Shown: positions 6,692-12,751 of the stretch, piece by piece
Position numbering within the stretch: position 1 is the first letter of the stretch
How the letters are laid out: each line of letters opens with the position of its first letter
Assembly: GCA_002508495.1 (NCBI GenBank)
Contig: DANA01000055.1
Location: 1 to 14,332 of the forward strand
DNA from: Methanoregula sp. UBA276
GTDB lineage: Archaea > Halobacteriota > Methanomicrobia > Methanomicrobiales > Methanospirillaceae
Length of the DNA: 14,332 bases
Direction: 5' to 3'
Position numbers and translations under genes: made by a program
The notes under the pieces: generated by a model
Seen by the model: the letters and a program-made list of their open reading frames with translations, nothing else
What the model was told of the DNA's origin: nothing
Databases searched by the model: none

Positions 6692-6698
6692 TATATAT
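6692..6698. promoter_or_regulatory. Palindromic TATATA box between divergent genes
   Basis: TATATAT in the 79-bp space between the autoantigen-type gene (-) and the UPF0147 gene (+). Rightward it would start transcription near 6720, leaving a leader of about 23 nt with a GGTGAT ribosome site. Leftward it would start near 6668, close to the minus-strand start codon. It may serve both genes; the rightward use is the better fit. Confidence 0.5.
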
Positions 6699-6742
6699 GT
6701 CGGTTCCGCATATTAACTACAGGTACACAGGTAGGTGATACC

Positions 6743-7006
6743 ATGCCAAACCCTGAAAAAACAATGGAGAACTGTATCCTGATGCTGCAGCACATCCAGG
6801 AAGACAACTCGATACCCAGAAATATCCGGCGCGTGGCTGATGAGACCCGGACGCTGCTTTTGAACAATGCCAAGGCGATGGGGCTGCGCGCCGCGGAAGC
6901 CATCTCCAAGATTGATGAAATTTCCAATGATCCCAACATGCCCATCCATGCACGGACACGGATCTGGGAGCTCGTGTCACAACTCGAGACCATCCCGCTG
7001 GACTGA
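6743..7006 (+). CDS. UPF0147 family protein
   Basis: A small (87-residue) all-helical soluble protein of the archaeal family UPF0147. Recognised from the overall pattern MLQHIQEDNSIPRNIRR, then LRAAEAISKIDEISNDPNMP and RTRIWELVSQLE; the length is full for the family. Its function is not known. The start at 6743 is preceded by GGTGAT at 6734-6739, three bases upstream, and a TATA box at 6692-6698. It appears to be a single-gene transcript; possible ends are the GGCCG/CGGCC hairpin at 7100-7116 and a T7 run at 7143-7149. Confidence 0.88.
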   Translation: MPNPEKTMENCILMLQHIQEDNSIPRNIRRVADETRTLLLNNAKAMGLRAAEAISKIDEISNDPNMPIHARTRIWELVSQLETIPLD

Positions 7007-7439
7007 CAGGACTGGATCATCTCCTGCTGTTCTTTTCTCACCACGGTCATTCCCCAGCTTTGTTCCGGTGACCGGCGAACACCCGCGTGACGGTATTCCG
7101 GCCGTATCATTCGGCCTTAATAAATACAGTTTGGGCATGTACTTTTTTTAAAAGGACATAGTTCAGCTGCGAATAGGGGAGGGGCATGAAAAAAACGTAC
7201 TGTGCCGCAGAGAGGACGGCCCGTTCAGGTTTTCTTTCATGCGGTTCTTGATCCCCCGGTTTTTACCGGAAAAAAGGGATACGGCATTCTGCCGCATAAA
7301 GCCGCTCACGTCACCTTGTCACGAGAGGTGCCGAACGCATCTTCAACGCCTTTTCCATAAACCGGACCGCCCTTCAAGCGGTTCGCAACCTTCGTACGTT
7401 TTACTCCCGGATTCCGGCTTTTTGCACGTGCAGGCAACA
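7007..7439. other. Intergenic region between UPF0147 and UPF0305 genes
   Basis: About 430 bp without a recognisable gene. It contains a GGCCG/CGGCC hairpin (7100-7104 with 7112-7116) followed by an A/T-rich TTAATAAATA, a T7 run (7143-7149), a CCGGT/ACCGG hairpin with a TTTT loop (7256-7269), and the palindrome TGCACGTGCA (7423-7432). An ATG at 7186 with GGAGG just upstream opens a 21-codon frame (to 7251); I see no further support for it. Longer plus-strand frames starting near 7239 run on as antisense of UPF0305. Confidence 0.5.
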
Positions 7440-8078
7440 TTATTTTTCCGCATCATCGGTCTGGAGTGCCGGGCAGAAATTGCAGATGGAATAAAAGACA
7501 TCCTTTTCCTTGTCACGGATAAGGCAGTAATACTCCCTGCCCCGCTGCTCAACCGTAAATCCCCCGGGGAACGGCATCCCCACCGGGTGCCCCGGTTCTT
7601 CGAGGACAAACATGGTGAAGGCCGCGATCAGGTAATAGAACATGCGGTTTCTCGGGTTCTGGAAATACGGGTTGCGTTCACCGGTATCTTCCCAGACAAA
7701 GCACCCATCGGGAAGCATGGCGCAGAACTTTTCGAAGGTCTCCCGGTCGCGGATCGGGTCGCCCATCCGGCCGAACGCCCCGCTCCGCTCCATGGTGATG
7801 AGTCTGTGGTGTTTCCCGAAGAGCTGCTCGCGGAAATACGGGCGGATCGCCTCGCGGTAGGGGGAGGGAAGTTTCTCAATATCGCTGTTAAGCCGGCCGC
7901 CGATGATCTGGAGATCGAACAGGGAATACACATAAATTTCCTGTGCTACGATGCTGCCAAGCTCGCCCCGGGTTTGTGCCGACTGCAGCCGGCCGGCGGT
8001 ATCACGGATCGCCATACCCGGATCGGACGTTTCATTCCTGGCGGCTCCTGCCGTACCGGCTTTTCTGATGTCCGGCAT
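7440..8078 (-). CDS. UPF0305 (DUF2115) family protein
   Basis: A 212-residue soluble protein of a methanogen-centred family of unknown function. It is recognised mainly from its C-terminus, YYCLIRDKEKDVFYSICNFCPA, with C185, C199 and C202 as likely metal or cluster ligands, together with the EQLFGKHHRLI and MLPDGC segments in the middle. From the ATG at 8078 the first 21 residues look like an unstructured extension; ATG at 8015 (residue 22) would give 191 residues, nearer to the domain. The promoter favours the longer form: a TATA-like CAAAAAATA (plus strand, 8104-8112) would start transcription about 4 nt before 8078, an almost leaderless message. A long open frame on the opposite strand is a shadow of its GC-rich codons. 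Confidence 0.78.
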   Translation of the reverse strand: MPDIRKAGTAGAARNETSDPGMAIRDTAGRLQSAQTRGELGSIVAQEIYVYSLFDLQIIGGRLNSDIEKLPSPYREAIRPYFREQLFGKHHRLITMERSGAFGRMGDPIRDRETFEKFCAMLPDGCFVWEDTGERNPYFQNPRNRMFYYLIAAFTMFVLEEPGHPVGMPFPGGFTVEQRGREYYCLIRDKEKDVFYSICNFCPALQTDDAEK

Positions 8079-8103
8079 CTGTAGCAGAATATCTTGGCTG
8101 AAA

Positions 8104-8112
8104 CAAAAAATA
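8104..8112 (-). promoter_or_regulatory. TATA-like element of the UPF0305 gene
   Basis: Reads TATTTTTTG on the minus strand, centred about 30 nt before the ATG at 8078, as expected for a near-leaderless archaeal gene. Confidence 0.4.
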
Positions 8113-8202
8113 GGTATGCGTCGTCCCTATCAATAGTCGGACAATCCCCGCGAATATCGTTCTGTTCGTATCAGGATTCAGGGCAAACAGCATATACCAG
8201 CT

Positions 8203-8291
8203 CCTGACGGGGATACCGGCATATCTGATGTGCCCATCCTCCCATCTATGACAGATGCCGCCGTCCCGAAGGGCGCCCTGCGGCGGCTTCA
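8203..8291 (+). repeat. Dispersed intergenic repeat, copy C
   Basis: The core at 8257-8291 is the partner of copy A (1926-1960): same length, 30 of 35 identical, all differences transitions. The stem is GCCGCCGT (8257-8264) with GCGGCGGC (8280-8287). The two differences inside the stem only exchange C-G for T-G pairs. The left part shares CTGACGGGG, ATACC and CATATC with copy A. Confidence 0.6.
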
Positions 8292-8344
8292 TTTTCCGGA
8301 CCTGGAAAAAAACCGACCCTGCCCTGCCATGACGGGAGGAGACC

Positions 8345-8368
8345 GCGGGACGCCCGCCTGCTTTTTTT
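8345..8368 (+). terminator. Hairpin plus T7, intrinsic-terminator-like, with no upstream plus-strand gene
   Basis: GCGGG (8345-8349), loop ACG, CCCGC (8353-8357), then T7 at 8362-8368. The gene to the left is on the other strand, so any transcript ended here would be non-coding and would include repeat copy C. Confidence 0.45.
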
Positions 8369-8440
8369 CTGTATTGCCGATGTCCGGTTTCGTCGGTTTA
8401 TTCCCGGTGATTTTTCTGAAAAAAATCCGGTTTTGATATC

Positions 8441-8446
8441 TTTATA
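8441..8446 (+). promoter_or_regulatory. TATA box of the DUF475/TerC-like gene
   Basis: TTTATA, preceded by GATATC. It is centred about 32 nt before the ATG at 8476, giving a very short leader. Confidence 0.5.
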
Positions 8447-8475
8447 GACCCGCAGCGCCCATAGTTTCCTGATTC

Positions 8476-9420
8476 ATGGATATCCTCACCATCACCCTCA
8501 TCATTGCAGGCCTCGTTCTTTTCGAGACGATAACCAGTATTGACAACGCTATCATCAATGCAGAAGTCCTCTCGACCATGGGTGAGCGGGCACGGAGATG
8601 GTTCCTGCTCTGGGGACTCCTGTTTGCGGTCTTTGCCATCCGGGGACTGCTGCCCTGGCTGATCGTCTGGTTCTCCACACCGGCGCTCGGGCCGGTCGGC
8701 GCCCTGACTGCAACATTCTCAAGCGACCCGCTGGTGATAGCGGCAATCGAGCAGTCAGCCCCGGTGCTGCTCATCGGCGGCGGCACGTTCCTGGTATTCC
8801 TCTTCTTTAACTGGCTGTTTCTGGAGACCAAGAACTTCGGACTCAGGGGAGAACGGTACTTCGCTACCAAGGGTGTCTGGTTTTTTGCCATTGTCTCCAT
8901 CCTGCTCACCGCTATCGTATGGTTTGCTCTCGGAAAGAACCCGATGATGGCCTTTGGCGCGGTTGTCGGATCGACCGCGTTCTTTATCGTGCACGGTTTC
9001 CGCCAGAACGCCGAACTGGCAGAACATAAGATGCTCCACACGTCCGATATGTCGGATGTCAGCAAGATCTTCTATCTTGAGGTCATCGATGCAACGTTCT
9101 CGATCGACGGGGTTATTGGTGCGTTCGCGTTTACGATGGCCGTCCCCTTAATCCTCCTCGGGAACGGTATCGGCGCATTTGTGGTGCGGGAACTCACCCT
9201 TCGGAACGTGGACAAGATCAAGAGATACCGGTACCTGAAAAACGGGGCCATGTACTCCATACTGTTCCTCGGGGCCATCATGATCCTCGACAGTTTTGGC
9301 ATCCATATCCCCTTCTGGGTCTCCCCGGCCATCACGTTCGGGGTTGTCGGGTTCTTCCTCCTCAAATCGATCCGGGAGATCCACCGGGAAGCGGGCTCAG
9401 AGAAGGGCCCTGCGTGTTAA
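8476..9420 (+). CDS. DUF475 integral membrane protein (TerC-related)
   Basis: A 314-residue polytopic membrane protein with about eight hydrophobic segments. Two half-repeats carry the TerC-type acidic motif inside the membrane: FETITSIDNAIINAE with E17, D23 and N24, and EVIDATFSIDGVIGA with E202, D205 and D211. This doubled motif and the length are those of DUF475, a branch of the TerC superfamily, whose better studied members export metal ions such as manganese. Export of a metal is thus a reasonable inference, not shown by sequence. The central loop (EHKMLHTSDMSDVSK) and the charged tail are probably cytoplasmic. It is a single gene with its own TATA box at 8441-8446 and a T6 run right after the stop (9421-9426). 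Confidence 0.78.
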   Translation: MDILTITLIIAGLVLFETITSIDNAIINAEVLSTMGERARRWFLLWGLLFAVFAIRGLLPWLIVWFSTPALGPVGALTATFSSDPLVIAAIEQSAPVLLIGGGTFLVFLFFNWLFLETKNFGLRGERYFATKGVWFFAIVSILLTAIVWFALGKNPMMAFGAVVGSTAFFIVHGFRQNAELAEHKMLHTSDMSDVSKIFYLEVIDATFSIDGVIGAFAFTMAVPLILLGNGIGAFVVRELTLRNVDKIKRYRYLKNGAMYSILFLGAIMILDSFGIHIPFWVSPAITFGVVGFFLLKSIREIHREAGSEKGPAC

Positions 9421-9426
9421 TTTTTT
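9421..9426 (+). terminator. T6 run after the DUF475 gene
   Basis: Six T bases directly after the TAA stop, in the 83-bp space before the convergent aldo/keto reductase gene. Confidence 0.4.
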
Positions 9427-9503
9427 CCCGTCTCGATCCCGACCGTGAACAGGTAACAACGGTTTTTCACCGGACATGGTCCAGCATAAACGGATTGTGG
9501 CCT

Positions 9504-10748
9504 TCATGCACGGTCATCCCCTGAAAGAACACGCTTCACCTTCCCGGCATTGTCCATGCACCAGAGCCCGCCTTTCAGGACCGGTATGATGAACCGCATG
9601 CCACCTTCCATCTCTCTCGAGACGTCCCGGAGCTGATCCCGGATTGGCAGGTGCTGGGGACAGGCGTCCTCGCATTTACCGCATGCCTTGCAGAGCCCGG
9701 CATGCGATAGGCCCCCCATCAGTCCCCCATGGCGGCTGAAGTAATGGAACCGTGCGGTCCAGCGATCATAAGGAAAGAGGTACTGGTGATTATACAGGGA
9801 AAAACAGCCGGGAATATCAATGCCGTACGGGCACGGCATACAGTAACCGCAGCCCGTACAGCCGATTTTCATCAGCCGCCGGTAGGTATCACGGACACGC
9901 GCGATACGCAGGAGTTCCTCTTTGGAAAGCGACCCCGGGTACGCGTTTTCTGCTATTTTGAGGTTCTCATCAATATGCCGCTCATCGTTCATACCGGAGA
10001 GTACACACGTGACCCCGGGATGGTCCCATACCCAGCGGAGCGCCCATGCTGCCGGTGAACGTTTGACCGGCGACGCGTCCCAGATCTCCTGTATCTCGTC
10101 CGGGATCGCCCCGGCAAGGTTCCCGCCGCGCAGGGGTTCCATGATCAGGACCGCCAGGTTCCTCTCATGCGCATACTTCAGACCTTCTGTGCCTGCCTGA
10201 CCCTGTTCATCGAGGTAGTTATACTGGATCTGGCAGAATGTCCAGTCATAGGAATCCACGATCTCCCTGAACGTCGCGAGGTCCGCGTGGAATGAGAACC
10301 CGGCGTTTCTGATTCTGCCGTCTTCTCTGGCAGCATCAAGAAACTCCAGCACACCAAGACCCTTCAGCCGGGGAAAACTTTCCCTGGTAAGGCTGTGGAG
10401 CAGGTAATAGTCTATATGGTCCGTCCTGAGCGTGGTGAGCTGGCGGTCAAGGATCCGGTCCATATCCCCGCGTGAACGGACCGACCACGGGGGAAGTTTT
10501 GTCGCAATCCTCACCTTTTCCCGGTACCCGTCTTCGAGCGCACGGCCAAGAACCTGTTCGCTCCTGCCGAGATGATACGCAGGGGCGGTATCAACATAAT
10601 TGACTCCATGGTCAATGGCAGAGCGCAGCTGCCGGATCGCACGCTCCTCATCGATTCCGCCGCCGTTTGCATTTGACGGCAGTCGCATGTAACCGAATCC
10701 GAGGATCGAGAGTTCATCACCGGTTTTCGGGACTTTACGATAGAGCAT
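9504..10748 (-). CDS. Aldo/keto reductase with C-terminal 4Fe-4S ferredoxin domain
   Basis: A 414-residue soluble oxidoreductase. Residues 1-280 form the AKR barrel with the full catalytic tetrad: D53 and Y58 (YVDTAPAYHLGRSE), K84 (IATKLP) and H118 (YYLLHSL). The tail has two cysteine clusters, C297-x2-C300-x2-C303-x2-C306-P and C353-x2-C356-x2-C359-x3-C363-P, able to bind 4Fe-4S centres. This fused form is common in anaerobes; it probably passes electrons between a ferredoxin-like partner and a carbonyl substrate, which is unknown. I chose ATG at 10748 because the TATA box at 10797-10804 places the transcript start near 10774, which excludes the in-frame start codon further upstream at 10784; the conserved N-terminus (YRKVPKTGDELSILGFG) also begins here. 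An inverted repeat at 10768-10785 lies on the presumed transcript start. The next gene upstream is another Fe-S oxidoreductase on the same strand. Confidence 0.9.
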   Translation of the reverse strand: MLYRKVPKTGDELSILGFGYMRLPSNANGGGIDEERAIRQLRSAIDHGVNYVDTAPAYHLGRSEQVLGRALEDGYREKVRIATKLPPWSVRSRGDMDRILDRQLTTLRTDHIDYYLLHSLTRESFPRLKGLGVLEFLDAAREDGRIRNAGFSFHADLATFREIVDSYDWTFCQIQYNYLDEQGQAGTEGLKYAHERNLAVLIMEPLRGGNLAGAIPDEIQEIWDASPVKRSPAAWALRWVWDHPGVTCVLSGMNDERHIDENLKIAENAYPGSLSKEELLRIARVRDTYRRLMKIGCTGCGYCMPCPYGIDIPGCFSLYNHQYLFPYDRWTARFHYFSRHGGLMGGLSHAGLCKACGKCEDACPQHLPIRDQLRDVSREMEGGMRFIIPVLKGGLWCMDNAGKVKRVLSGDDRA

Positions 10749-10767
10749 GGGAGACACGGTGAACCTT

Positions 10768-10785
10768 ATTGACAACCCGGTCAAT
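10768..10785. promoter_or_regulatory. Inverted repeat at the aldo/keto reductase promoter, possible operator
   Basis: ATTGAC (10768-10773), spacer AACCCG, GTCAAT (10780-10785). It covers the expected transcript start, a usual place for a repressor site. Confidence 0.45.
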
Positions 10786-10796
10786 TCGGCTGGATC

Positions 10797-10804
10797 TCAT
10801 ATAG
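10797..10804 (-). promoter_or_regulatory. TATA box of the aldo/keto reductase gene
   Basis: Minus strand reads CTATATGA. It predicts a start near 10774 and a leader of about 26 nt. It shows the two Fe-S genes can be transcribed separately. Confidence 0.45.
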
Positions 10805-10817
10805 GGTTTCCGTTCAT

Positions 10818-10824
10818 AAAAAAA
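10818..10824 (-). terminator. T7 run after the QueG-like gene
   Basis: A7 on the plus strand (T7 on the minus strand) 16 nt past the stop codon of the gene at 10840-11646, just ahead of the aldo/keto reductase promoter. Confidence 0.45.
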
Positions 10825-10839
10825 CGATACCAATTATCC

Positions 10840-11646
10840 CTATTGTCCGCCGTAAGAGCGGACATGCTTCCATGCCCGGTGGTACCTGCTGTATGCCGGG
10901 TTACTCTCATCGTACATATCCGTCTCTGTGTGGCCGTACCGTTTGCGATCCTCCCCTACGGGGCAGACCAAGATGCAGATGCCACAGGGTGAAATGTAAC
11001 GGTTGGCTAATGCTTCCGATCGCGCGGCACAGGTTTTCCTGTCGGTCAGTCCCCGGGGATACGCTTCACCGTCGAATGCCTGTACGGGACAGGCCTTCAC
11101 GCACCGGCCGCATTGGATGCAGAGCGGTTTTTCAAGCACCGGATCCGGCCGGATCTCTGCGGTGGTCAGTATGGACGCAAAACGGACGCGGGGCCCGAAC
11201 TCCGGTGTCAGGAGCATGTTGTTCGTACCGAAATTTCCCAGGCCGGCAAGGAAAGCGGCATGGCGGTGCGAGAAGAAAGCAACCGGTCGATCTTTCAGCA
11301 CGCTGATGGAGCCGTAGCCGTCCCGGGGGATCCAGACCGAAGGATAGCCATCCGCGGTAAGCGCTGAAGCGATCCGGAAACCTGCCTGGTCGAGCAGGGT
11401 ATTGACGGTCCGGTAGAGTTCGTGGTACCAGATGGATGGTGCGGACTCGATAATTGGCAGGGAGACCGGAAGACCGATCACGATCACCGTGTTCGTTTCC
11501 GGAAAAATGGCCCGGGGGCGGAAGGCTTCCGGTACCCAGGGTTCAAACAGGGGTTCATCCCAGCGGCCGGCAGGAGCAAATCCCACCAGTGGAATATCGA
11601 GCCCCGTGCACTTTTTTTTGATCTGCCGGCGGATTGTTTCGCTCAT
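10840..11646 (-). CDS. QueG-like (epoxyqueuosine reductase-related) double 4Fe-4S protein
   Basis: A 268-residue soluble protein. The N-terminal two thirds match the cobalamin-binding part of the QueG/reductive-dehalogenase-like group (SISVLKDRPVAFFSHRHAAF, then GLGNFGTNNMLLTPEFGP). The C-terminal third carries two 4Fe-4S sites: C176-x2-C179-x2-C182-x3-C186-P and C206 with C221-x2-C224-x3-C228-P. QueG itself reduces epoxyqueuosine in bacterial tRNA. Archaea make archaeosine and not queuosine, so the reaction here is probably different; I would not name it queG. It lacks the C-terminal extension of bacterial QueG. ATG at 11646 is chosen over an in-frame TTG at 11670 because the A/T-rich TTCATTTATTG (11670-11680, minus) fits a leaderless promoter for it. 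It lies 91 bp upstream of the aldo/keto reductase. Confidence 0.8.
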   Translation of the reverse strand: MSETIRRQIKKKCTGLDIPLVGFAPAGRWDEPLFEPWVPEAFRPRAIFPETNTVIVIGLPVSLPIIESAPSIWYHELYRTVNTLLDQAGFRIASALTADGYPSVWIPRDGYGSISVLKDRPVAFFSHRHAAFLAGLGNFGTNNMLLTPEFGPRVRFASILTTAEIRPDPVLEKPLCIQCGRCVKACPVQAFDGEAYPRGLTDRKTCAARSEALANRYISPCGICILVCPVGEDRKRYGHTETDMYDESNPAYSRYHRAWKHVRSYGGQ

Positions 11647-11669
11647 AAATGAGCATACTGCGGGAAGCA

Positions 11670-11680
11670 ATAAATGAATT
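11670..11680 (-). promoter_or_regulatory. TATA-like element of the QueG-like gene
   Basis: Minus strand reads TTCATTTATTG, centred about 29 nt before the ATG at 11646, suiting a leaderless transcript. Confidence 0.4.
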
Positions 11681-11740
11681 TGGTTGCGGAGGTATCAAAG
11701 GCCGGGATGCCTCCCATGACACGTTTAAAAAAACAATGCT

Positions 11741-11749
11741 ATTATATAT
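11741..11749 (+). promoter_or_regulatory. TATA box of the small membrane protein gene
   Basis: ATTATATAT. Transcription would begin near 11772, about 13 nt before the GTG start at 11785. Confidence 0.5.
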
Positions 11750-11784
11750 GAGTCTTTGTATATTCGTATCCGGAGTTCCAGTCA

Positions 11785-12039
11785 GTGACAGCGGTACCGG
11801 ATCCCATCACGGCGATCAACCTTCTCTTATGCATCATGATCTTTCTGCTGGGGTATTTCGTGTACCGGAAGCAGGAGAAGATCAGTGCACTGGTTATCAG
11901 CATCGCCTTTGGCATGTTCGGTCTTTCGCACTTCAGTATCCTCACGGGAATTGCCTATCCAGAATTCACCTTCATCCTGCTGAGGGTTTGCGGGTATATC
12001 CTTGTCGCTGCAGCACTCTGGTTGTTGCTGAGCGAATAG
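11785..12039 (+). CDS. Small three-helix membrane protein, unknown function
   Basis: An 84-residue protein, almost all of it membrane helices: about residues 10-27 (AINLLLCIMIFLLGYFVY), 33-53 (ISALVISIAFGMFGLSHFSI) and 63-82 (FILLRVCGYILVAAALWLLL). A short positive loop, YRKQEK, sits between helices 1 and 2 and should lie inside the cell. The layout resembles the membrane part found at the N-terminus of some methanogen sensor kinases, but no kinase follows, so it may be free-standing or a leftover. The start is GTG at 11785, with GGAG at 11772-11775 (nine bases upstream) and a TATA box at 11741-11749. It ends 56 bp before the convergent yjbQ gene. I do not recognise a named family. Confidence 0.7.
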   Translation: MTAVPDPITAINLLLCIMIFLLGYFVYRKQEKISALVISIAFGMFGLSHFSILTGIAYPEFTFILLRVCGYILVAAALWLLLSE

Positions 12040-12077
12040 CAGGTGATGAAAAAAATCCGTATTTTCGGGCATCTGAT

Positions 12078-12110
12078 ACAAAAACAGTGACCGGATCAGG
12101 ATCCCGTCAC
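12078..12110 (-). terminator. Hairpin/T-run terminator overlapping the yjbQ stop codon
   Basis: The stem pairs 12087-12096 with 12101-12110 (GTGAC..GGAT with ATCC..GTCAC, one C-C mismatch, 4-nt loop). On the minus strand it is followed by TGTTTTTGT, with a further T7 run at 12049-12055. The stem includes the last codons and stop of yjbQ (12096-12098). It looks like a bacterial-type intrinsic terminator. Confidence 0.5.
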
Positions 12111-12512
12111 CGTGCAGACAACCGAGCGCCTCCGGCCCGCGTTGACATCAAGTTCGAGCAGCACGAGCTGCTGCCAGGTACCGCACATGAGTTGCCCGTC
12201 CTCGAGCGGGACCGTAAGTGAAGGACCCACCAGCGCAGCCTTGACATGCGAACGCCCGTTGCCATCGCCCCACCGGGTGTTATGCGCATAGTGCTCGTTG
12301 TCCGGGGCAAGGACCGAGAGCGCCCGTGTGAGGTCCGCGAGCACGCCGGGCTCATGCTCGATTGTCGTCAGGGCTGCCGTGGAGTGCTGCACGTAGAGGT
12401 GGACAAGACCGGTCTTCACTCTGCTTTCGGCAACGGCCTTCACAACCTGCGGTGTGATATCGATGATATCCCCTTCCTTTGAAGAGGTGACAGTCAGAAT
12501 TCTGCGGAACAT
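12096..12512 (-). CDS. YjbQ/UPF0047 family protein (secondary thiamine-phosphate synthase type)
   Basis: A 138-residue soluble protein of the widespread YjbQ/UPF0047 family, full length. Family marks are VHLYVQHSTAALTTIE with H43, DGNGRSHVKAALVG with D83, N85 and H89 (probable metal ligands), and PLEDGQLMCGTWQQ near 102-115. Escherichia coli YjbQ can make thiamine phosphate from its two precursors as a side activity; the main role in archaea is unknown. The start at 12512 is supported by GGTGA three bases upstream (12516-12520 on the minus strand). A 20-bp palindrome touches this ribosome site, a second one lies further up, and a terminator hairpin overlaps the stop codon. No thiamine gene is nearby. 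Confidence 0.92.
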   Translation of the reverse strand: MFRRILTVTSSKEGDIIDITPQVVKAVAESRVKTGLVHLYVQHSTAALTTIEHEPGVLADLTRALSVLAPDNEHYAHNTRWGDGNGRSHVKAALVGPSLTVPLEDGQLMCGTWQQLVLLELDVNAGRRRSVVCTVTGS

Positions 12513-12520
12513 GGTTCACC

Positions 12521-12540
12521 GTACATCCATCTGGATGTAC
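12521..12540. promoter_or_regulatory. 20-bp palindrome next to the yjbQ ribosome binding site
   Basis: GTACATCCA (12521-12529), TC, TGGATGTAC (12532-12540): nine perfectly paired bases per arm. It could be a transcription-factor operator or an RNA hairpin controlling access to the adjoining GGTGA. Confidence 0.6.
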
Positions 12541-12555
12541 CGGCACAAAACGGTT

Positions 12556-12569
12556 GTGGGATTTCCCAC
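12556..12569. promoter_or_regulatory. Second short palindrome upstream of yjbQ
   Basis: GTGGGA (12556-12561), TT, TCCCAC (12564-12569). Sixteen bases further from yjbQ than the 20-bp palindrome and different in sequence. Confidence 0.4.
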
Positions 12570-12601
12570 GGGCCCCCGACAAAAATCACCAGGAAAAAGA
12601 T

Positions 12602-12714
12602 TCACGTATCTGCGTTCTGCTGGAACGTGAGGTGATGCCGAACCCTGCGGACAGTACGGATGGACTTCAGGATCCTTTTGTTCCATCAGCGCAATGAAAC
12701 GCCAGCAGAACACG
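12602..12714. other. Folded intergenic element with 98-bp-spanning inverted repeat
   Basis: GTTCTGCTGG (12614-12623) pairs perfectly with CCAGCAGAAC (12702-12711). Inside, GATGGA (12659-12664) pairs with TCCATC (12682-12687), with the palindrome AGGATCCT (12669-12676) in its loop. TCACGT (12602-12607) can instead pair with ACGTGA (12625-12630), enclosing the first arm. No gene overlaps it. Candidate structured RNA or small mobile element. Confidence 0.4.
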
Positions 12715-12720
12715 ATTATC

Positions 12721-12750
12721 CTTAAAAAGAATGACTTAAGAAAAGAGGTT
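12721..12750 (-). terminator. T-rich stretch after the lipoprotein gene
   Basis: On the minus strand the first 30 nt past the stop are rich in T (CTTTTCTT and CTTTTTAAGG). A plausible but weak archaeal terminator. Confidence 0.3.
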
Positions 12751-12751
12751 C

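Larger units (their letters stand above)
8079..8475. other. Divergent intergenic region between UPF0305 and DUF475 genes, with repeat copy C
   Basis: About 400 bp without a gene. From left to right it holds the minus-strand promoter of UPF0305 (8104-8112), repeat copy C (8203-8291), a plus-strand hairpin with T-run (8345-8368) that belongs to no visible gene, and the TATA box (8441-8446) of the DUF475 gene. Confidence 0.6.

Noticed and set aside
7186..7251. 21-codon frame with GGAGG upstream
   Set aside because: Too short to support, with no TATA box at a proper distance and a low-complexity peptide.
7239..8084. Long plus-strand open frame (281 codons)
   Set aside because: It is antisense to UPF0305, whose protein pattern and C-terminal cysteine motif are clear; the plus-strand product looks like no protein family and arises from GC-rich codons.
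11649..12221. Plus-strand open frame of 190 codons
   Set aside because: It runs over the small membrane protein in another frame and antisense into yjbQ; the product is not protein-like, whereas both alternatives are.
12635..12697. 20-codon frame after GAGGTG, starting MPNP like the UPF0147 protein
   Set aside because: The likeness is four residues only, the ribosome site touches the start codon, and the frame lies inside the folded element; probably coincidence.
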